In this document: positions 1-12,500 of the stretch, piece by piece
How the letters are laid out: each line of letters starts with the position of its first letter
Position numbering within the stretch: the stretch's first letter is position 1
From: Mimachlamys varia
Lineage: Eukaryota > Mollusca > Bivalvia > Pectinida > Pectinidae
DNA length: 64,000 bases
Assembly (NCBI GenBank): GCA_947623455.1
Contig: OX392532.1
Coordinates: 27,068,792 to 27,132,791, forward strand
Reading direction: 5' to 3'
Program-made: the position numbers and the translations under genes
The notes under the pieces: model-generated
Database searches by the model: none
Seen by the model: only the letters and a program-made list of their open reading frames with translations
What the model was told of the DNA's origin: nothing

Positions 1-27
1 CACCTTTGTTGGCTTTATTTAAACTTA

Positions 28-300
28 CTGACCTTTGGCCTACATGTAGTGTGGCTATGTTACTGACCTCTTACATTTGACCTTTACACTTGCTGACTTT
101 TGGCCTACCTGTAGTGTGGCTGTGTTATTGACCTCTAACTTTTGACCTTTTCATCATTGCTGACCTTTGGCCTACCTGTAGTGTGGCTGTATTATTGACC
201 TCTAACCTGTGACCTTTACACTGTTGCTGACCTTTGGCCTACCTGTAGTGTGGCTATGTTATTGACCTCTAACCTGTGACCTTTACACCGTTGCTGACCT
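28..300. repeat. minisatellite, unit about 67 bp, about 4 copies, carrying CAG|GTAGG donors
   Basis: Copies begin near 28, 91, 159 and 226 with ctgacctttggcctacctgt. On the minus strand each contains ACTACAGGTAGGCC, a donor-like site resembling the true donor of exon 16 at 302. The array continues beyond the window start. Confidence 0.8.
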
Positions 301-302
301 AC

Positions 303-507
303 CTGAGACTGGTACACTGTTAGCCTTAGCCTGTGCGACTGCGTTCTTGGCCTCAGCCACAGCAGCCTTAGCCTCTGCCTTGGCGTCCTTGACAGCCTGC
401 TCCAGACTCCGGACCACGTCTCGGAGCTCCGACCTCTCCTCCTCCAGGCTTGCCACCGACGATCGGTACACTTCCAGTGATGAATTTTCATTCTTCAGGT
501 TTGCGAT
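303..507 (-). CDS. CLIP1: CLIP1-like exon 16, last in the window
   Basis: This 205-nt exon has a GAATAG acceptor, a CAG|GTAGGT donor and phase 0 in, 1 out. It encodes 68 residues, IANLKNENSSLEVYRSSV followed by an Ala/Lys/Glu-rich helix (EAKAAVAEAKNAVAQAKA). The first half matches vertebrate CLIP1 near HSVVQTLESDKVKLELKV. The Ala-rich part has no counterpart I recall. The donor is again the first of a tandem series. Confidence 0.8.
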
Positions 508-3500
508 CTATTCAAGAAACAATTAGACATGTAAGTTATTTTGAAGCAGTTATTTAATATCTCCCATGATATTGTACATGATTTTATGCTGACAACTTCC
601 TGTGATTTTTTAATTGCAGAAAAACTATCTTCCCCCTTCATCTCATGTGAATCCCCAAGTAACTCTGCAACCCTGGACTCAAAAGTAACATCTGAATGCC
701 TTAATTTTAAATAATATCTCCATCCCTACACACTAATAGGAATGAAAATTCTTTTGAAGTCAAGCTGGATTTAAACTAACAGTTAATGCTCAAAACCTGG
801 CATCCTAGTAACTAACGTAACACCCTCCAGGGTTAGTTGTACACTGTGACACCAGATAGATGTAAATGGTTACCTGTTTCTGGTAGGCCTCAACCTCCTC
901 CACCTTCTGGTTTAACAGCTGAGAAGAGTTATCCAGCTCCGTCTGTAGACTTGTCTTAGCCGCATCGTGTTTCTCCAGCTCCTTACTGAATCTGGAGACA
1001 GATATACCACACTATCAGTACCAATTGACAATTCTATATTACACTAACAGATACCACACTATCTGAGTACCATGTCAATTCTATATTACACTAAGTCAAC
1101 ATACACGTAGAAATACATTTTCCATCAACCAAATATTTTCCATAATCTGTCAAGTTACCATTAGCACTACTTAACACTATTTTAAGTAAATGTGCAAGGA
1201 GTATGAATTTTTATTTCATGAAAAAAAAAAAAAAAAAAATTTAAATTGCTGAATATCATCCAAAACATTGCATCACAATTTGTGGTGGTATACAAGTAAC
1301 TGTCTACATGGTATGTACATGTTTTAGTGTGTAACTTACAGTGTATTCCCTACTGTAGAACAAGACTACTTCAAGAACACTAACTACTAATAATGAATAA
1401 TGATCCACTAATTAGTTTAACATGGCAAATATACATTTTCACAGTAACAAGTAGGGGTCACAAAATGCATTTATCAATAAACTGCCAAAGAGTCTCAACT
1501 TTTTTGTATATGTCGTAAATGTCCAATTCAAGTTCCACAAATAAAATTGAATGAATTAAAGCAATTCCAACAGAAATCTGATGATCAAAAATCAGAAACA
1601 GCAATCTCTTTCTACCCGATGTATTTCTTTGGTCAGAAAACCACACACCATTAAGTTATCTCATTCACCCTTGGAGACGCATTTAAACTCTTCCAGTTCA
1701 AAGGTTGGAAGAGTTCATTTCGAAATTTCAGGGGTGAATATAATAACCCATTTTGTTTACAGATGCTTTTTGGTACTCTATGGAATCCTAAGCAGGTTTT
1801 TGTTTTCTTTTTCTTTTTTGTTAACACTATACAATATCAATGATACTTAAAAATGTCCTTTAAAGTATCTGTGGTTTGATTGATCTGATGTGATCAATTT
1901 TATTTTTTGTATAAAATATATAGATAAAATGCATTATGCATATTTGAGATGTTTTACTTAATATGAGAACTATGCGTCATTCCAGGATATTATACTATTA
2001 CAGAAAATATAGTTTTGGCATACACCATATAGTGTTACATTAGGAATCAGTTTATATTGTATATAGTACTTAAGTACTTATAGATATATAATTCAAGGTG
2101 ATATAAGATGCCAATCTTCACCACAAGAGCAATAACCGAAATCAATATAAAACATATGTTTCCATAACGATAAATATTTCTTTATTGGAATTCCAATTAA
2201 AACAACAAATCAAATGACATCCTTTGAAATTTTAACATATCATTATAACCTACATCCGTTAAAACTTAAAGATACCTTCATAACAAACATCCATTAAATC
2301 ACACCATGAAAACCTATGACCATTAAAACTTCACTTACCTACATCCATTAAAACTTTAAGGAACCATAACATACATCCACATGCATCCATTAAAACTTTA
2401 AAATGCCATTATAACATACATCCATTAAAACTTTAGGCTAACATTATAACCCATATCCATTAAAACTTAAATATACCATTATAACTTATATTAAAACTTT
2501 GAGATTCAATTCTGTTGTTCTATATTACACCTGCTTATAGTTCCAGCATGTTTTAAAGTCTCCCTTTTCCTGCTGTTTATAAACCATATGTGAACATTTG
2601 TATGACACTAACTGTATTTTCCCATAGAGAATTAAGTAAAACAGTGTATAATTTGTGAACTTGTATTACACAAAAGTAGACTAAAGAGTATTTGAAACAG
2701 ACCAATTCTATTCATTTGATAGATATAAACTTGTTAGAAACTGATTTAAGACACCACAGCAAGGGACATGCATATAAACTTTGAATAATTTACTCATCAA
2801 ATAGCAAAATAATCAGAAAATAAACTGATAACAAAATACTGATGGAAATCAGTGAATACCTCGTGAAATTTTCTAGTTTCAGTTGTTCAATCTTACTGTA
2901 ATTAGCTCAAGAGTTTTTAACAAAATTTTAAAATTCTATTAAATTTTAAGTATTACTTCAGTCTTGTTATAAGTTGACAACACAACAGAATAGTTTCTTT
3001 TTTCTTTGATAAGGGGTAGAAATAAATGATACAACATGAAACCTATTACAAGGAGTAGCTCCATGCAACAAAAGGGCACAGTTTAAAACACTAGAAAGGA
3101 AATACAGCAATAAGTTAGTTTCTCTTTGGAACAAAATATTAAGCCACTTAGAATTATTCAGGTAGGTATACACAAAGGATGACATATAATAAAGTCTTGT
3201 TTCTAGCACTTATAGACCTAGTAGGCAATTTAAACAAGAAATCCCAGACAGATCTTGGTGCCCACCATAGTTTGATCTTCATCTATTTTCCAAATATTGA
3301 ATATTTTCCCTGCTTTTGTCTTCTTTCCTCTCAATTATATGAAATTTGAGAAATTAATAACAGTAATAATAGCCTTTAATTGTCAAATCAAAGATGGTCT
3401 CCTGTCTGCAATTTTTTTCATTCTATCAGTTCCAAAATCTGAAGGACACCATAAGGAACTTACATATGAAATTTGAGAAAGATTTTACCAGTACTTAATT

Positions 3501-6500
3501 TTCAAGAAATAATGATAACAAACTTTCCTTGTCAATATCAAAGATGGCCACATGTCAACCATTTTGTTTTTTTATCGGACTTAAAACTAAGACCCAACCA
3601 GGTACCAAGGAGAACCTTAAAAAAAATCTGAGAAAGATCCATTCAGCATATATTTCGATCTTAAGAAGTTGTGCAAAATTATTTAATATTGACGGATGAC
3701 GAATAGATGACAGACCAAGGCGATTTGAAATAACCCACCATCAGATTGATGATAGTAGGCTAAAACGACATGCTGAAAATAAATAATGAAAATAATAATA
3801 ACTACAGCACTGATGCATAAACAATAAACAAAAAATATAATTTTTACTTTTAAGTAATGAACAAAAAAGTGACGCAGGCAGAGAAACAATCATACAATAC
3901 GTAAGGTGATCGTGTCTTACCCGCAATGGTTGGGAGAGGTGACGACCCGAGGCAATAGAACAAACAGAAAAACAACTATGAATGCAGTGGAATACTTTAA
4001 TCCAGTGTGCTAGACACACAAATCTGTGAAATGTCAGCCATACCTAAAGCTCTCAGCAAACAGCAAAGCTTAAACTTCAATGGAAATGTTGGGACTAAAC
4101 CGCAAGTGAATCTTTTTACTCGATACACAATGATAATTTCTCATCAAATAAAACAGAAGATTTAGAAAATGTTGAAAATTGCAAATTCAGTAATACACCA
4201 ATTTGCACTGTCTCACAAAGAATATGTTCAGAAATTTACTGACATGGTCTATTTTTTAATCAGCATAAACATCTAGATCTAGGATAACAGTATACTGTAC
4301 AAGCTGGTTATGAAGGATTTTTTCTTGGGAGGCAGAGTTATAGAAAGGATATTTGGTTTGAGTTCCTGATAAAGAACAAGTCAGAAGAGTGGGCATGATA
4401 TATTATTTAAACTTTAAGTTATATTCATTAATTACATTAATTGTAAAGTAAGATGAGATAACAAATATTGGTTGACCAGAACACGATCTCAATAATTTTT
4501 TGAAAATGTCTAGATTAAAACACACCTAAACCTTACATGTTATTTTAACAAGCCAATGATCTCCGACTTAAAAAAAAAAAAAATGATTTTCCGGGCCTGA
4601 CGACACATTTGACCCCTTTAGTCGGGATACTTGTACTCCATTATGAAATGTCAGGGTAGAATGAATTAATTCTCAAATCTTACACATCCATGGCTCCGAC
4701 AGATGGTGAAGATGAGGTGAGAGGATTATCCCAGCACCGCAGTTTGTATACAGACATATTACTACTACAGTACATAGATATAATGCTGTCATCACAGACA
4801 AGTACTAATGTAACATTGTTAGTAGTCTCTTATACAGTGTTAGCCAATCTATGCTTATAGAGAAAAACTCTATAAAGTCTGTGGTAGATACACCTTAAAA
4901 CAGAAAATTTCTACAGTTGCAAAATGAGAATGTTCTGTATTTCTTTTAGAAAGAAAGAAAAATGATAAAATGAATGTCCTTGTTATAGACTAGCTACGTA
5001 TCCTAAAAAAAAATATATATTTTTTTTTTGAGAAATAAAACAATGAATTGAATTGAATTGATTAATTCAGAAAAATGAAAAGAGTTTTGAGATAGTTTAT
5101 ACATGGTAACGTTGTTGCCCTACATTAGATTTTACGGTAAGGAGCATACCGTTAGATGTTCTGCAGTTCATATCAAATGCCAAAAGTTAACTTATACCTA
5201 CTAGCTTTTCATTTTTTAAAGATCTACCTTCTAAATTTCATGAATGCTTCACCTCTTGATTTTTTAATTATTTTGTGTACCAGGGGTAAAGTTTCAGGAC
5301 AGACATGGATAGATAAACATTGAGGCTATGTCCACATAACTAAACTGACACAGAACTTGTTTGCTTTTTCTTTCTAATTTTTCAACAAATATTTCTGCAC
5401 CAATTCACTTTTTTTCCATTTCAACACAAATTTCTCTCAATAAGATAAATACCAGGAAATTCAGTAAATTTTTCATCAAACAACATGAAGAATACCTTAT
5501 CAATGGATAAATGAAAGCAAAAGTTTAAACTCCTGTTGATGAGTGGGTTAACAAAATACTTGTTATAATATATGTACTAGCTAAAAGTTAAACAGTATTA
5601 GGGCGAGTTTTATTTTTTATTGTCAAATGTTTATAAATCAATATATTCCAAGTCACCCATATTACACAATTCATTAATGATTAAATGAATTCAAACATAT
5701 TTTACGAACTATCTAACACTCACATGTATTTGTACAGGACCTTTGGACGATGTAAAGTCCCAAAGTCCTACAGGACCTTAGGACCATGTAAAGTCCCAAA
5801 GTCCTTCAGGACCTTAGGACCATGGAAAGTCACAAAGTCCTTCAGGACCTTAGGCCCATGGAAAGTCACAAAGTCCTACAGGACCTTAGGACCATGGAAA
5901 GTCACAAAGTCCTACAGGACCTTAGGACCATGGAAAGTCACAAAGTCCTTCAGGACCTTACGAGCATGGAAAGTCCCAAAGTCTTGTATGGTGTCATTTG
6001 GAGCAACTTTTGAGAGCAAGATATATTTATATCAATTCATTTAATACAGAGAACAATGTGTCATATTGTTCACATCAGCCAACTGAAGTAGGGTACATAA
6101 TGACACAAAAATTGTGTGCTTGTAGCGTATATACATAAATATTGTTTCCCATTCCTGTTTATGACTGATATCACTGTATTTTTATATATATATATAACAA
6201 CAATTTGATTATGTCAGAAAAATCAGGAAAATTCTGATGCCATGATGTAGAAAATGGAGATATGATGAAACTCAAGCGAATTGGAAGCAGAAATATTGTT
6301 CCATAACAAGAAGATTGGAACAGAAAGATCCCAAACTAGATGAATTTCTAAACTTGGTCAAAAACTCTTAGCAAGTCTTAGGTTGTCTCCAATTTAAAAA
6401 CTCTGAGCAGAATTTCTCTATCCAACGGCCAAAAAGATGAGTTTTTCAAGTCTCAAAAGTTGCACCCAATGACACCTTTAACCCATTCATCTCTAAAATT

Positions 6501-9500
6501 TCTAAATGGACTGTTCCAACCCTTGGATTGGAAGAGTTCAAATGTGTATTCAGGGGTGAATGAGTTACAGTAAATGTGAGTCAACACTGATGTCACATGT
6601 AAACATGAAGAGGCTGTGAGAAGAACAGACACATAATTGTTGTTTCTACATTACACATCAAGCTGGTTTTGTGAATACAAAACTACATCAGTAAAGGAGG
6701 GAAATTCTCGTGTGAAATTTAAAGAAATACTTAAATACACAATGAATTGATATCAGATCAGGAGAAATCTGAAATTGGAACTCTCCTGAAAGTATTATGG
6801 CTAAAAATTTCACAAAGGAATATCCCAATGGCAACACAGAAAGACAGTCACACATTGACAGTATAGATGGATATGCACTATGAAGACGCTCTCACTTTCA
6901 TTACCTTGAGAATGATTTTCTAAAACTGAAATGAATTTAAACTAACTAGCTTAAAACCAAATAACAATCAAACTACAACATCACTAAATCCATAAGTACA
7001 TATAAATATCAACATCATTTACACTGTCCAGGGGGACATAACTCTCATTAGATTGTTCTTCCCCCCAAACTTTAAAGGCCCAATATCGTAACTTTCGGCA
7101 AAACTTGAAAGGAAAATCAAGCCGAATAACTTATTACATTTATAGATTTAGTTAAGATTAACTGATATCAGCAATATTCAAGCTGAATTCTTACACGGTT
7201 GAAACACAGTATTTGTAAACATGCGTCCATTTCGAACTGTCTTCTACCTTCGGCTTGTTGTTGAATTAGGACCCACCTAAATTATTTTCAATTCTTTGGA
7301 GCTTCTACTTAGTTACTGCTCAGGTTTACTTCATTTTAGTCTTATTTTTGCATGGTTATCAACTGGATTTTTTTTTTATAATTTTTCAGAATCTCATAAA
7401 ATTGCCTGAAGTTATATATTAGACCTTCACTACTGGACCAGGTGTAATAACATGTAGCTATAGTTGAAGTTCTAAATTCCAAATAAGACTATTTTTCTAT
7501 TAATGTTCATAGACTTATCACTTTTCAAATACAGGCTACTATTTAGTAGGCACTATATATTTCTGTATACATGTTACATACAACAGCATTAAGCTGAAGT
7601 TCCAATGATCTATCCATACATAATTAATTCAAGATATTCCTTCATGACTTGCTAGGGAAGAAAGTAATAGGACAATGCTTTTTCAAGATGTTTTATATCT
7701 GACAGCTTCTGATATTAAAATCTTCAAATTCATGCAATGAATTTGTCTTATTTAGCCAATATGTTTGATGATCAATTCTTAAGGATGCTACTGAGGTCTA
7801 ATTCAAGAAATATTCTGGATTTTTTTTTTTTAGTCCTTAGATAAGAATATTTACAATAAACATTAAACTACAAATCTATTCTATAATTGCCTTATACACA
7901 TTTTAATGTAACCGTTTGATGAAGATGTTTAACATAGTTGATTATAACACCATACAGTGAAATATTGAAATGTAATCACCAATGTTCAAGTTATAGAACG
8001 ACTCCTTATGGATGAGTAAAATTAACAGAAATTATGATTTGAAGAAGACCTGGGAAAAAAAAACATTTTTGCAAAATTTCTTGATCTTAAGATAAATTGC
8101 CAAATTAAAATTTTGGCCAACTTGTTTTATGAATCACATTTAAAATCCTGTATGTGAAGTTCATCCTCAATAATTATAAATATATGATTTATATATAAAT
8201 AAGCCACATCATGCAAGCTATATGATTTTATTTACTAGATGGTTTATAAATGACTATACACGGAGGCTATGAAACAAGACAAGGATGATCGACACAGCTT
8301 CATTTTAATCTAATGTTACTCGGCAATAATTTATATCACCCTAACCAGAAACTGTGTGCAAAAATTAAAGTTTCAATTTCATGTTCATTTTGCAGGCTCA
8401 GCAATTTAGAACTACTGCAAATCTATGAAATATAAGGATAAGATATGTTTGTGAAACTTTTACCCATTATTACATATAAACACATCTTTTATCATGTAAT
8501 GATAGGTTTATGATAATAATTGGGGAATGGTCTGTGATAGGTCGCGGATGGAGTACGAGTGACGGAGTATGAGTGACAGAGTATGGGTGACGGCGCACGG
8601 GTGACTAGTAGAAGTACAAGGGTTGTACAGGGTGATACAAGAAAACAGAGATACGTACCGTGTCTGTAGTGTTTCCACATCCTTGGTCAGCTGGACGTTC
8701 TGGTCCTCAAGCTGCAGATAGAGTATATGCTAATTGTAGATCTCTTACATTTTTAGCAAAGATATGGAACATGATAAGAAGCAAGCAGGAACAGTTTTTT
8801 TACCTAAAACTGTCCGTCTCGTAAATTATGGGGGAAAAAAAACAACTTCCGTAGGCTTTAATCCTGAAGTTTTATAAGAACACCAATAAATAACCCAAAT
8901 TTATATTTGAACTGCATAAATGCATGTCATAACAGAATTATATATAATTAATTCACAAAAAGTTTTCTAATTTCATTTCTCTCCTTCATATGATATCAAA
9001 TACAACAGACTTTGCTTTCAAATCCAACCAAATTTTGGATCATTGATAACTTTATTTACTTCTACAATATTTAAATACACTGACTTGGGAATAGAACTAC
9101 TTCCCGTGTTTATAACAGTACCTACCCGTTTGAAATAGAACTATTTCCCATGTTTATAACAGTACCTACCCGTTTGAAATAGAACTATTTCCTGTGTTTA
9201 TAACAGTACCTACCCTTTTGAAATAGAACTATGTCCTGTGTTTATAACAGTACCTACCCGTTTGAAATAGAACTATGTCCTGTGTTTATAACAGTACCTA
9301 CCCGTTTGAAATAGAACTATGTCCTGTGTTTATAACAGTACCTACCCGTTTGAAATAGAACTATTTCCTGTGTTTATAACAGTACCCACCCGTTTGAAAT
9401 AGAACTATGTCCTGTGTTTATAACAGTACCTACCCGTTTGAAATAGAACTATTTCCCATGTTTATAACAGTACCTACCCGTTTGAAATAGAACTATGTCC

Positions 9501-12500
9501 CGTGTTTATAACAGTACCTACCCGTTTGAAATAGAACTATGTCCTGTGTTTATAACAGTACCTACCCGTTTGAAATAGAACTATGTCCTGTGTTTATAAC
9601 AGTACCTACCCGTTTGAAATAGAACTATGTCCTGTGTTTATAACAGTACCTACCCGTTTGAAATAGAACTATTTCCTGTGTTTATAACAGTACCCACCCG
9701 TTTGAAATAGAACTATGTCCTGTGTTTATAACAGTACCTACCCGTTTGAAATAGAACTATTTCCCATGTTTATAACAGTACCTACCCGTTTGAAATAGAA
9801 CTATGTCCTGTGTTTATAACAGTACCCATCCGTTTGAAATAGAACTATTTCCTGTGTTTATAACAGTACCCACCCGTTTGAAATAGAACTATTTCCCATG
9901 TTTATAACAGTACCTACCCGTTTGAAATAGAACTATGTCCTGTGTTTATAACAGTACCTACCCGTTTGAAATAGAACTATGTCCTATGTTTATAACAGTA
10001 CCTACCCGTTTGAAATAGAACTATTTCCCGTGTTTATAACAGTACCTACCCGTTTGAAATAGAACTATTTCCCGTGTTTATAGCAGTACCTACCTGTTTG
10101 AAATAGAACTATTTCCCGTGTTTATAACAGTACCTACTCGTTCGAAATAGAACTATGTCCCGTGTTTATAACAGTACCTACCCGTTTGAAATAGAACTAT
10201 GTCCCGTGTTTATAACAGTACCTACCTGTTTGAAATAGAACTATTTCCCTTTTTCATAACAGTACCTACCCGTTTGAAATAGAACTATTTCCCGTGTTTA
10301 TAGCAGTACCTACCCGTTTGAAATAGAACTATTTCCCGTGTTTATAACAGTACCTACCCGTTTGCGTTCCTCAGCCACCAGGTTAGAGAATTCCAGCTGT
10401 GCCTTCATCGAGTCCCTCTCTCCCTCCACGTCCTTCAGTTTGGTCTGGAGCTGGGTCACCTGGGCCTTGTTCTCATCACTGTCAACATCAAACGTTAACT
10501 CGTCACTGTACCAATTTGTGGTTTGTTTAGTTTGCGTTTCACATCCTATAAACTGCCGGGGTCATTTTAATTCATGCCAGGATTTGTTGGTGGAAGAAAG
10601 CCAGAGCTTTCGAGGAAAAACCATCGACCCGCAGCATGTACAGTACCTGGCATTTGCTCCATGTAGGCCTGATACCCGAGACTCCAACCAACGTTTAAAC
10701 AGAAGACCACAAATCATATCCAATCACTAGAAAACTTTATGAAAAATTTCTTAAAATTCTTCCATAAGTTTTGATGTATTAATACTACAAATATAATACC
10801 TATTAATTGCATCCTGCAAATCATGAATTCTGTATTTTGCTATTAAGATCATTTATCTGATAATCATAATAACCATATGATAGAGGACTAGAAAATACTT
10901 ACCTCAACTTAAAATTTCAATGCCTGGGTACGTACTATTTATCATATATCATACACAATCATTTCATTTTCTTCTGTCTAATACCAATAATCAAAATATG
11001 ATAAAAAACCATTAAGTCAAAATACCAGGTAGTAGTAGTGCTGTCAATTCTACCTATATGAAAATCTGGTGACAAATTCCTATTACGCACACTGTATGGA
11101 TATGTTATATAGGTAAATATTTGGCATATTTGATGCCATAGTGAATATACATGTACATCTATCCGGAGTAAAATAGTGAAATCCCTCAATAGAGGAGTGA
11201 CATAGACTTACAGCTGTGTCTGTAACGCCCCTGTTGTAACCTCTTGTACAGATAACTGTGATATTGTCTCCTCGTGTTGGCTTGACTCCATTTTCAGTTT
11301 GTCAGTCTACAACAGAACAATAACTTTTAAAAGCAGTCATTAACCAAAAAGTTTGTCGGCAAGGCAACAAGAGTGCTGCAGGGAAGAACAATAGATACCC
11401 GCACAAATACCAAAGTGAAAGATGTTATTGTTTCAGAATGCAAAAGTATTGAAAATATGGAAAAAATATTCTGTTCAAATGCAAAGTCACAAAGACTGCA
11501 CATTTATCAGTCATTAACTTTAAAACATACAGAGATTGAAATTGGTTGATAACTGTGGGAGAAGACATCCTGACAAGATCTAGATAGTGAAATATGTAAG
11601 GGGCAATAAGTCATCCAAATATACTTGATTCAAATCGAAGTTCAGGAAAACTCAATTTCCAGTCATGATGAATAAATGTTCAAAGCTCCGAGCAATATAT
11701 GGGAAGGGGAAATAACTCTCCCAATAAAGTCCAATCATACGGTGTTCAGGAAAACAAAACTTCATGACTTTTTTTATTGCCATGGTTAATAAATGTACAA
11801 AGTTTGAAAGACATCAGTTAAAATCTGTGGGAGAAGGTCTCCAAACAATATTTTAGATAGTGAGATAAGTAAGGGGCTGTAACTCTGTCAAATATAGTTA
11901 AACTGAACCAATGTTGTAAAGTGTACAAAGTTTAAAAGAGATCGGTTAAAAACTTAAAAGAGATCACTGGACAAATCTCTAGATAAGATTAAAATTGTAA
12001 AATTAGTAAGGGGCAGTAACTCTTCCAAACACAGTCAAATCCAACTACAATTTGATGTCATGATGAATAAATGTATAAAGTTTGAAAGAGATCCACTAAA
12101 AAGTGGAAAGAGATTAATTTTTTTTATGTAAAGATTATTGTTACACAACCAATGAATGTTTTTATGTGAAGTTGTGATAACTAGTAGGCTATGTACCCTG
12201 TCACTTTCATCAGACAAATGCCAAGCTAAGTATATGCACACCAAAATGTAAATTGTGTAAGAGTTGGAAATGAAAATCGTTCACATTTCCTCTACAGATG
12301 AACAATAGTTATGGTACTGAAATGACTCAATTCAGCTACATTTTGTTTAAGACTTGGTAATAAGTCTGCTCGAGTCTGTGAGCCCCCTCATCTCGATTTA
12401 GATGGAGATTAAGTTTTAAAGATAAATCCTTTTGAGAAAAAAGGACAGATGCTGGAAGGGACTGATAGAACCTGTTTACATGAAGCTGAAACATCTGATA

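Larger units (their letters stand above)
992..8658 (-). other. CLIP1: intron 14 of the CLIP1-like gene (7.7 kb)
   Basis: The intron holds poly-A and AT runs (for example 1220-1240), two foldback elements, a degenerate repeat at 2220-2510, a 36-bp array and dispersed repeat sequence near 3360-3740. No exon-like ORF with splice sites was found. Confidence 0.6.

Noticed and set aside
5685..6044. Plus-strand 119-codon frame with RTLGPWKVTKSY repeats
   Set aside because: It is the translation of the 36-bp minisatellite, with no gene context.
9075..10357. Regular repeats suggestive of a CRISPR array
   Set aside because: Units are contiguous with no unique spacers, and the context is eukaryotic, so these are minisatellites. 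The same holds for the other arrays.
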